This document shows, in pieces, positions 5,972 to 11,086 of a stretch of 11,200 nt of DNA (its first letter is position 1; every line of letters begins with the position of its first letter). The notes beneath the pieces are model-generated. The model did not search any database. It saw only the letters and a list, made by a program, of their open reading frames with translations, and was not told where the DNA came from. The position numbers and the translations under genes are program-made. This DNA is from Microcaldota archaeon (GTDB lineage: Archaea > B1Sed10-29 > JACOVT01): assembly GCA_016177165.1 (NCBI GenBank), contig JACOVT010000021.1:1-11200 (forward strand), given 5' to 3'.

Positions 5972-7060
5972 GTGTACTACTCGATGCCGAAACACCGGCG
6001 CAGGTGGGTCGACTTCCTGGTAGAGAAACAAAACCGGATCGGCCAATCGTACAGGGATTGGAAAAACCTGTTCACGCAGCAAGGCATGGATCCTAAAGAT
6101 TGGCGGGCTCAAGAGGTGCTAGCAGAAACCTGGGAAGGAAAGCAGATTTTAAACGCGATAAATGCCGAGAGAGAAGCGCTTGATAACGCACAAAGACAAA
6201 TAGGGGCCTCACTTAGCCTTCGTCCAGAAGCAATCAAAAAGCGAGTTTTAAAGAGAGTTCAAACAATGCTGCGCCAGTTCGGCTTTGCTGAAGAGGGCCG
6301 TAGTGTCGCGAGAGATATGCGTGGAGATTGGTTTTCCGGAGTAGTGCCCCAGCTCATTTCAACTCCAAGATTCCAACAGCTTTGGTCTAACCCATCCAAC
6401 AGGCCGGGCTTGCGCAGGATGATCGAGTCAACACTATCACTCGTTCCTGAAGGCAAAAGCTCTGTATCCCCGAGCGGTGGTGCGACAAGCGAGTTAGTGG
6501 ATTATGAAGAAGCAATAGTCAATAGGTTTGTTAAGCCGGGTTCAAAGCGCAGGCCTTTTGTAGTCCACGTTATCGGGGCAGGTTTGCCTAGCACAAAACA
6601 ACCGCAGCGAATAGCCCAATCGCTGAAGAAAAGAGGTATTGAAAACTTTGTAATTTACGCTACCGACTTGTATCCAGAGCAGGTTGAGATGGCACGGGCG
6701 AACATCCCTAATGAGTTTGCCGGTCGAATACACCCGGTTCCTTACAACCTTTGGAGCGGCCCGCTCCCTCAGGCATACCGCGGCGGTGTGCTGCCGCGCG
6801 TTCCGAAAGCCAACCTGGTAGTGATGACCAAAGTTTTGGAAAACCCGCACATCTACCCGCACCGCATCAAGCTTGCACGGAATGCGTATGCCGGCCTCCG
6901 CCCCGGCGGGCTGTTCTTCAACATTCCGGATGAAGGAAGTCCGGTACGGGTTCCTGGATCCAAGCCTCTTGATATGTACGGTCTTTACCAGAAGCCCTTT
7001 CGAGCGAGGCCGCCTTTGCTTTCAAGGCGTCGCGCTAGGCGCAACGCAACCCATTTATAG
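5972..7060 (+). CDS. Two-part protein with SAM-methyltransferase-like C-terminal domain
   Basis: This 362-aa protein starts at GTG 5972 (MYYSMPKHRRRW), placed by the TATA box; ATG 5984 is the alternative. Residues 1-160 are helical and charged and match no family I know. Residues about 195-325 look like a Rossmann methyltransferase: FVVHVIGAGLPS (196-207; motif I with G202 and G204), VIYATDLYPEQVEMARANIP (motif II acidic D232), NLVVMTKVLENP (281-292; motif IV position) and AGLRPGGLFFNIPDE (307-321; post-motif). The motif II 'TDLYPEQVEMARAN' pattern is typical of these enzymes. The C-terminus (SRRRARRNA) is very basic, suggesting nucleic-acid contact. The gene seems richer in A/T at third positions than its neighbours. 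Methyltransferase activity is inferred; no substrate can be named. Confidence 0.75.
   Translation: MYYSMPKHRRRWVDFLVEKQNRIGQSYRDWKNLFTQQGMDPKDWRAQEVLAETWEGKQILNAINAEREALDNAQRQIGASLSLRPEAIKKRVLKRVQTMLRQFGFAEEGRSVARDMRGDWFSGVVPQLISTPRFQQLWSNPSNRPGLRRMIESTLSLVPEGKSSVSPSGGATSELVDYEEAIVNRFVKPGSKRRPFVVHVIGAGLPSTKQPQRIAQSLKKRGIENFVIYATDLYPEQVEMARANIPNEFAGRIHPVPYNLWSGPLPQAYRGGVLPRVPKANLVVMTKVLENPHIYPHRIKLARNAYAGLRPGGLFFNIPDEGSPVRVPGSKPLDMYGLYQKPFRARPPLLSRRRARRNATHL
7054..7060 (+). promoter_or_regulatory. TATA box for the DUF2203 gene, inside the preceding stop codon
   Basis: TTTATAG is centred 25 bases before GTG 7082. Its last three bases are the stop codon of the preceding gene. This suggests independent, leaderless transcription of the DUF2203/Rieske pair. 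Confidence 0.5.
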
Positions 7061-7081
7061 CGCGCCTTACAAGACTGGAGA

Positions 7082-7486
7082 GTGAAAAGGTACTTTACAT
7101 TGGAAGAGGCCAACAAGTCGCTCGGGAAAATCGAGCCGCTCGTGAAGCGTTCCCTTGAGTTAAGGAAGGATGCGCGCTCGCTGGCCAATTTTACTGTTTA
7201 CTCGGAAGATCAGGCAACCTTTTTTCAGGAAAACGTGCGCGCTTCCAAAAAGCTGCATGAGATTCATTTTCAGTTCTATTCACTAATGGAGCAATTGGCG
7301 GATGAAGGGGTGGTTGTAAAAGACCCTGACTTGGGACTCGTCGACTTTCCATCTTGGCGCGAGGGCGAAGAAGTCTACCTGTGCTGGAAGCCAGGCGAGC
7401 CGCAGGTTGCGTACTGGCATGATAAAAAGTCCGGTTTCGGTGGTAGAAAGCCGATTAGCATCCAAGTAAACGAGGCCCTAAGGTAG
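7082..7486 (+). CDS. DUF2203 family protein
   Basis: This 134-aa protein matches the uncharacterised DUF2203 family, found in bacteria and archaea. Family hallmarks are present: FTLEEANKSLGKIEPLV at the N-terminus, a central helical region, then 'VVVKDPDLGLVDFPSW' (77-92) and the signature REGEEVYLCWKPGEPQVAYWH (93-113), ending with KSGFGGRKPI. The C-terminal Trp-, His- and Asp-rich signature is the best conserved part, but its function is unknown. The start at GTG 7082 is supported by the TATA box 25 bases upstream. It is followed closely by the Rieske gene in a likely operon; the stop codon lies within the first copy of a 15-bp repeat. Confidence 0.9.
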   Translation: MKRYFTLEEANKSLGKIEPLVKRSLELRKDARSLANFTVYSEDQATFFQENVRASKKLHEIHFQFYSLMEQLADEGVVVKDPDLGLVDFPSWREGEEVYLCWKPGEPQVAYWHDKKSGFGGRKPISIQVNEALR

Positions 7487-7519
7487 GCAAGGCTAAGGTA
7501 GGCAAGGCTAAGGTAGGTA
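7480..7519 (+). repeat. 15-bp tandem repeat, 2.6 copies, in the DUF2203/Rieske junction
   Basis: AGGTAGGCAAGGCTA occurs at 7481-7495 and 7496-7510, with a partial copy AGGTAGGTA at 7511-7519. Each unit carries AGGTAGG, which resembles a Shine-Dalgarno site; the last copy is 7 bases before the Rieske ATG at 7525. The first copy contains the DUF2203 stop codon. Confidence 0.9.
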
Positions 7520-7524
7520 ATCAC

Positions 7525-7833
7525 ATGGCAGAATACGTAGAGGTGGCGAACGCGGCCGATCTCCCGGTGGGTGCTGGAAAAGCTATAGAAGTTCGTGGCA
7601 AGCCGATCGCCGTGTTCAATGTTGGTGGTTCCTTTCACGCGATAGACAACGTGTGCAAGCACCGCGGCGGCTCGCTCGGGGACGGCACGCTGGACGACAA
7701 CATGGTCACGTGCCCGTTGCACATGTGGAGATATGACGTCACCACCGGCCAATGCGAGACCGTCCCGGGCGAGGACGAGCGTTCTTACCAGACGATGACA
7801 AAGGAAGGCAAAGTTTATGTTTTACTGGACTGA
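7525..7833 (+). CDS. Rieske-type [2Fe-2S] ferredoxin
   Basis: This 102-aa soluble Rieske ferredoxin is an electron carrier. The cluster ligands are seen as Cys44-Lys-His46 and Cys63-Pro-Leu-His66 with a 16-residue gap, as in Rieske ferredoxins of oxygenase and nitrite-reductase NirD-like types. The surrounding segments VCKHRGGSLGDG and VTCPLHMWRYDVTTGQ are typical. There is no signal peptide or membrane anchor, so it is cytoplasmic, unlike the Rieske subunits of bc1 complexes. ATG 7525 follows AGGTAGG at good spacing. No oxygenase or reductase partner is encoded nearby, so the redox partner is unknown. Confidence 0.95.
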   Translation: MAEYVEVANAADLPVGAGKAIEVRGKPIAVFNVGGSFHAIDNVCKHRGGSLGDGTLDDNMVTCPLHMWRYDVTTGQCETVPGEDERSYQTMTKEGKVYVLLD

Positions 7834-7868
7834 TAATTCTTGCCAGTGCTGCTTTGTGTTTGGCTAGC

Positions 7869-7894
7869 CCTGATTGCGGAATCGGGATTGTTTT
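7869..7894 (+). terminator. Intrinsic-type terminator after the Rieske gene
   Basis: CCTGATT (7869-7875) pairs with AATCGGG (7880-7886) around a GCGG tetraloop: seven pairs including one T-G wobble. ATTGTTTT follows. It lies 36 bases past the Rieske stop, in the convergent gap before the cupredoxin gene. Confidence 0.5.
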
Positions 7895-7914
7895 AATGAG
7901 ATGCCGGTTGTTCT

Positions 7915-8289
7915 TTAAGTAGCGCGCATAGTTCCGTGCATGCCGCCCTCGCGGTGGCCCGGCACGGCGCAGTAGAACGCGAACGTTCCGCTCTTGCTTG
8001 CAGTGAAGTCAAACTCCTTTGTCTGGCCTGCTGGGAGCTGGAAGTTTACACCCAACTCATCAATGGTAAACGTGTGGAACACGTCCTTGTTGACTATCGT
8101 GAGGTGTACGTGGTCGCCCGCCTTGACCGTGATGGAGTCAGGCGCGAACCTGAGGCTGCCTGCCTCGATGGTAAAGTTTACGGTCTGGCCTCCGCCCCCG
8201 TCTCCGCCGCCGTTACCGCCGCTGTAAGATGTGCAGCCGGCGAGCACCAGCGGAAGGAAAACGGCCACTGCCGCAGCGAGCTTGTTCAT
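7915..8289 (-). CDS. Cupredoxin (plastocyanin-like) lipoprotein
   Basis: This 124-aa exported blue-copper-type protein is an electron carrier outside the membrane. The signal peptide ends in the lipobox LAGC (Cys19), and a Gly-rich linker (about 23-34) tethers the domain. The cupredoxin fold (36-122) has the copper ligands His72 (in VFHTF), Cys107, His112 and Met117, arranged as Cys-x4-His-x4-Met (YCAVPGHREGGM), with the FAPDSITVKAGDHVHLTIVNKD strands expected of the family. ATG 8289 is about 26 bases from the TATA box at 8311-8318, so it is leaderless. No oxidase or reductase genes lie nearby, so its partner is unknown. Confidence 0.95.
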   Translation of the reverse strand: MNKLAAAVAVFLPLVLAGCTSYSGGNGGGDGGGGQTVNFTIEAGSLRFAPDSITVKAGDHVHLTIVNKDVFHTFTIDELGVNFQLPAGQTKEFDFTASKSGTFAFYCAVPGHREGGMHGTMRAT

Positions 8290-8310
8290 TGCTCGTCAAA
8301 CGCAAGCCTC

Positions 8311-8318
8311 TTATAAAA
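8311..8318. promoter_or_regulatory. Shared TATA box between divergent cupredoxin (-) and primase-like (+) genes
   Basis: TTATAAAA on the plus strand is TTTTATAA on the minus strand. It is about 26 bases from ATG 8289 and about 22-25 bases from GTG 8337. The 47-base gap shows no second TATA-like sequence. Confidence 0.6.
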
Positions 8319-8336
8319 AGCTTGCCTTTTCGCCCC

Positions 8337-9248
8337 GTGAACCTGTCAGATTATGTTTCAGGCCTGAAAGACCCTATTCGCCCTTTCGGCTCGGAGTTTG
8401 ACGTGCTGCCTTTCTACGCGCTGGTGGGTTCTCGTCTGGCGGGCTTTTTGGGTGACAGGGAGATTGCCACCAAGACGTGGCTGCCGAAGGGACCACTACC
8501 AATGTTTTTGAGGCGCGGCTCCAAGGACGAACCGCTTTCTGCAAGGGAGCTGGCCGGCGTCACCCCCGAATTTGTTGAGCTGCGGAGAAACAAGCTGGAC
8601 GAGGTGCGCGGGAAACTCACTCCCTTGCAGCAGAAGATCTGGCGTTACTTTGTCCCCCGGAAACTCGCAGACTTCTTCTATGCGACTAATTCGGAGAAGC
8701 CCGGAAAACCGATAGACCGGGTGTTCTTCGACTTGGACAGGGGGAAAGGAATCACCGCTGTGCAGGCGCAGCAGGCGGCAATGCTGTTGGCTGAGTTGAT
8801 CGTCAGGGACGGTTTCCCGAAACCTTTCTGTTGCTGGACTGGCAACAGCTTTCACCTCTACATCCTTTTGGAGAAACCGCGGCCTGCCGAGTATTATGAG
8901 GAAAGGTTCCAGTTCTCGAAAAATGACCCCATCGCGACTTTCACTGGAAAATGGGCGGCCGAAATAAGAAAGCAGGTTTCCTTTGCAGTGGAGGGCGGGC
9001 ACGAGAAAGTCCCGAACGTCCTCGCCATAGACCCTTCCCAGACGCCTTCAGGAAAGCTGGCGCGCGTGCCGCTGGGCAGCCTGCACATGAGTGACGCTAA
9101 AACTGTTAATGGAGTTTCCATACCGCTTGAACTGAAGATGTTAAATGACAAGAAGCTGGTCGGAGAACTGGGCGAGTACACGCCGGCCAGAGTAGTTAAA
9201 GAGCTGGGCGCGCTAGCAAGGCGCCTTCCAATTGTTTTTGAAAGCTAG
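8337..9248 (+). CDS. Archaeo-eukaryotic primase (AEP) superfamily protein, PriS-like
   Basis: AEP enzymes make RNA or DNA primers or act as repair polymerases. This 303-aa protein shows the three catalytic motifs: motif I VFFDLD (129-134; D132 and D134 as the metal ligands), motif II TGNSFHLY (168-175; His173) and motif III with D232 and RVPLGSLH (243-250), resembling the 'RLPGSLH' of PriS. A stretch near 108-128 (PRKLADFFYATNSEKPGKP) precedes motif I. The N-terminal 100 residues are divergent. PriS is usually somewhat longer, so this could be the replicative small subunit of a reduced genome, or a stand-alone AEP. No large subunit is in the window. GTG 8337 is chosen from the TATA position; a TTG at 8322 is possible. 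The 3' end overlaps L10e by 36 bases. Confidence 0.72.
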   Translation: MNLSDYVSGLKDPIRPFGSEFDVLPFYALVGSRLAGFLGDREIATKTWLPKGPLPMFLRRGSKDEPLSARELAGVTPEFVELRRNKLDEVRGKLTPLQQKIWRYFVPRKLADFFYATNSEKPGKPIDRVFFDLDRGKGITAVQAQQAAMLLAELIVRDGFPKPFCCWTGNSFHLYILLEKPRPAEYYEERFQFSKNDPIATFTGKWAAEIRKQVSFAVEGGHEKVPNVLAIDPSQTPSGKLARVPLGSLHMSDAKTVNGVSIPLELKMLNDKKLVGELGEYTPARVVKELGALARRLPIVFES

Positions 9249-9782
9249 CTGGCCTACGCCTGAAACCACGTGGGCCCTGCCGGGGATCTTGCATGCCGCG
9301 CGCGCCAAGCCTTCCCGGGCTTTTTCCGCGTGTTCCTTTGTGGTCCAGACCCGCATGACTGCTTGTCCTTTCCGGACCACGGCAGCGCGGCCTATCGGGC
9401 GGCCGAAGGCGTGCTTCATGCCTGATGAGAGGCGGTCGGCGCCTGCGCCCGACTGCATCGTGTGCTCGCGTATGCACTGGTGCGGATAGACTAGAACCTT
9501 GAAGAAGTAGTTGTTCAGAAGGATGCGCGTCTCAAAGTACTTGTTCGCAATGAGGCGTGAAGACTCGAGTGCGTTGTCGCGTATCTGGACCGTATCGCCC
9601 AGCACGAGGTCGAATGCGGTGTCAAACCCGCCGCTCCTGAACCGGGCAGAGTCGCCCATCTCGAACTGGTGGATCTTGGCGTCAGGGACCCCCTTTACGA
9701 AAGCCTTTTTCGCCACGCGCTTGGTGGTCCTAGTCCAAGGCCGCGCTGGCTCACGCATGGTCCTTCCAGGTCTCAATCCCAT
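9213..9782 (-). CDS. rpl10e: Large-subunit ribosomal protein L10e (uL16 family)
   Basis: L10e (archaeal/eukaryotic uL16) binds 23S rRNA near the tRNA sites of the large subunit. The 189-aa protein has the family N-terminus MGLRPGRTMREPARPWTRTT and 'GVPDAKIHQFEMGD' (31-44), then LVLGDTVQIRDNALESSRLIANKYFE (60-85), the conserved 'FKVLVYPHQCIREH' loop region and MQSGAGADRLSSGMKHAFGRPIGRAAVV. It is slightly longer than usual, with an insert (KRVAKKAFVK) after residue 20 and a C-terminal extension reaching into the antisense strand of the primase-like gene. ATG 9782 lacks a clear TATA at the expected position; a tandem 13-bp repeat is there instead. Confidence 0.93.
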   Translation of the reverse strand: MGLRPGRTMREPARPWTRTTKRVAKKAFVKGVPDAKIHQFEMGDSARFRSGGFDTAFDLVLGDTVQIRDNALESSRLIANKYFETRILLNNYFFKVLVYPHQCIREHTMQSGAGADRLSSGMKHAFGRPIGRAAVVRKGQAVMRVWTTKEHAEKAREGLARAACKIPGRAHVVSGVGQLAFKNNWKAPC

Positions 9783-9795
9783 AAGAATACCCTAT

Positions 9796-9821
9796 AACAT
9801 GTATTGTTAACATGTATTGTT
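9796..9821. repeat. Perfect 13-bp tandem repeat upstream of L10e
   Basis: AACATGTATTGTT occurs twice in direct succession (9796-9808, 9809-9821). Each unit is an imperfect palindrome (AACA-N5-TGTT), and the junction TGTTAACA (9805-9812) is a perfect palindrome. The pair sits 14-39 bases upstream of the L10e ATG, covering the place where a TATA box would be expected, which suggests an operator or an unusual core promoter. Confidence 0.8.
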
Positions 9822-9841
9822 TGTTTTGTGTGTGGCACAAC

Positions 9842-9850
9842 CTTTATGAA
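9842..9850 (+). promoter_or_regulatory. TATA box for the gene at 9873
   Basis: CTTTATGAA is centred 27 bases before GTG 9873, consistent with a leaderless mRNA. Read on the minus strand (TTCATAAAG) it could start an L10e transcript with a leader of about 35 nt containing both 13-bp repeats. Confidence 0.5.
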
Positions 9851-9872
9851 GTGGGGCATTTAAAAGCCTTCC

Positions 9873-10319
9873 GTGACCGACTGGCTGGATGTCAACTCGC
9901 TGACAGAAAGCGAGCTGCGCCGCGCCATCAACGCGCTGGCAGCTGCCGAGAACAGGCTGGTCAATGACAGCGAGACTGGCTTTGCCACTGCATTGCTGAG
10001 GCAGATGCGCAGGCAAAAGACCAGCTACTCTGACCGCCTCGGGTGGCTTATCGAGGAAAAGTACGGGCGCGACATTGGGACTGCAAGGAAGCGCTACGAG
10101 GAGATCCTCGAGCCGGTGTCGTCTGCCATGGAAAAGTGGGAGGAAGGGAAAGTCCCCGACTTCTCGCTCGTTATAGAGTACGGCGCCCTTGAGGATCTTG
10201 TAGAGAAAGACGAGCGCGAAAAAAAGCGCAAGGAGTTCGAGAAGGAAAAACAGGAACGTGAACGCAAGGAAAAAGAGGCGCTCGTCAAGCCGGCAACAGA
10301 GATAAGGCTGGAGCCATGA
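9873..10319 (+). CDS. Unknown charged protein with C-terminal coiled-coil tail
   Basis: I do not recognise this 148-aa protein. Residues 1-110 are helical (MTDWLDVNSLTESELRRAINAL, then ENRLVNDSETGFATALLRQM), and residues 111-140 are almost entirely Lys, Glu and Arg (EKDEREKKRKEFEKE), a single charged helix or coiled coil. There is no signal peptide or membrane segment. GTG 9873 is fixed by the TATA box 27 bases upstream. The stop overlaps the start of the Bud23-like methyltransferase (ATGA), so the two are co-transcribed and translationally coupled. A role with the methyltransferase in ribosome assembly is an inference from this coupling only. Confidence 0.8.
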   Translation: MTDWLDVNSLTESELRRAINALAAAENRLVNDSETGFATALLRQMRRQKTSYSDRLGWLIEEKYGRDIGTARKRYEEILEPVSSAMEKWEEGKVPDFSLVIEYGALEDLVEKDEREKKRKEFEKEKQERERKEKEALVKPATEIRLEP

Positions 10320-10933
10320 CTTGGAAAGGGTGGGTTGTCAAGCGTTCGCGCCCGGAGGACTCGATGGGTGCCGGCGACTTTTACAGCGGGCCGCAGGTGT
10401 CGGGCTATTCCTCATCGAAAGCCATGCAGCGCGCCCAGCGAGAAATAGCCGTGCGCTGCATAGAGCTGCTCGGTGCATCGAGTGGCAAGCTGCTCGACAT
10501 TGGTTGCGGGCCCGGCTTCACTTCTGTGGTGTTCAAGCAGGCAGGCTTCCAAGTCAGCGCCGTGGATCCAAACCCTGCGATGGTCACGCAGGCAAAATCT
10601 AATGGAATACGAGCAAAACGGGGGGATTTCTTTTCACTTCCATTCGGAGAGGCCTCGTTTGACCTTATCGCGTCAGCATCAGCCCTCCAGTGGATAATGG
10701 GCGGGAAAAGCGAGGCGGGCATACGCTCCAACCTGTTGCGTGCCGCTAGGGAGGTCGCCCGCGTGCTCAAGCATGGCGGAAAGCTGGTAGTCCAGTTCTA
10801 CCCCAAGTCCGAAAGCTTTGCGCTGCTGGCTGCAAGCTGCTTCACGCGCAGCGGCTTCAAGGGCGGGCTGCAAGTGGACTCGCCTGAAAACCCACGCAAA
10901 CGCAGGGTTTTCATAGTGATGCAGCGCGCCTAG
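10316..10933 (+). CDS. Bud23/WBSCR22-like rRNA methyltransferase homologue
   Basis: Eukaryotic Bud23 makes m7G in 18S rRNA with Trm112; archaeal relatives share the fold. This 205-aa protein has an N-terminal RPED...FYSGPQVSGYSSS element like the 'RPE...FY...A..Y' start of Bud23, SAM motif I LLDIGCGPGFTS (59-70), acidic AVDPNPAMV (82-90), GDFFSLPF (103-110), the family core SASALQWIMGG (120-130), and VLKHGGKLVVQFYPKS (150-165) then FTRSGFKGGLQVDSPEN (176-192). The QFYPKS and GFKGGLQVDSP blocks strongly favour Bud23 over generic methyltransferases. A good Shine-Dalgarno (GGAGG, 10354-10358) precedes an internal ATG at 10364, but that start would lose the RPED element, so ATG 10316 is preferred. 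Confidence 0.85.
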   Translation: MTWKGWVVKRSRPEDSMGAGDFYSGPQVSGYSSSKAMQRAQREIAVRCIELLGASSGKLLDIGCGPGFTSVVFKQAGFQVSAVDPNPAMVTQAKSNGIRAKRGDFFSLPFGEASFDLIASASALQWIMGGKSEAGIRSNLLRAAREVARVLKHGGKLVVQFYPKSESFALLAASCFTRSGFKGGLQVDSPENPRKRRVFIVMQRA

Positions 10934-10987
10934 GGATTCCTTTTGAATACTTTAGAACACCAAAGTTACTTTAGTATATGAAAGTGT

Positions 10988-10995
10988 ATTTTATG
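10988..10995 (+). promoter_or_regulatory. TATA-like element upstream of a hairpin-rich non-coding region
   Basis: GAAAG then TGTATTTTATG (10985-10995) resembles a BRE plus TATA box and would place a transcript start near 11016-11020. Other AT-rich elements lie at 10969-10976 and 11007-11012, so the choice is uncertain. Confidence 0.35.
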
Positions 10996-11015
10996 CTGGT
11001 TTTCGTATAAATTCT

Positions 11016-11086
11016 GCCTGACTGGCCGGTTCCGGGCCCAAGCTGCCTCCTTATGGGTGGCTGCTGGTGCTGTCTGCTTGTCAGGC
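11016..11086 (+). ncRNA. Candidate structured RNA, class unknown
   Basis: GCCTGAC (11016-11022) pairs with GTCAGGC (11080-11086), a 7-bp closing stem over 71 nt. Inside are two hairpins. The first is 11023-11040 (TGGCC...GGGCCCA with a bulge). The second, 11041-11065, is symmetric: AGC, T-T mismatch, GCC, T-T mismatch, CC, loop TTATG, then the complementary arm. GCAAAATTTT follows. The region is GC-rich, whereas the upstream promoter area (10940-11012) is AT-rich. It is not a tRNA: the length and 7-bp stem fit, but there is no TTCRA T-loop. C/D box motifs are not seen. The strand is inferred from the upstream TATA-like element. Confidence 0.35.

Noticed and set aside
8229..8336. N-terminal extension of the primase-like gene
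   Set aside because: It is antisense to the cupredoxin start and crosses the shared TATA box.
11016..11086. tRNA interpretation of the 71-nt hairpin region
   Set aside because: The 7-bp closing stem and length fit, but no T-loop (TTCRA), no proper anticodon arm and no D-arm consensus are found on either strand.
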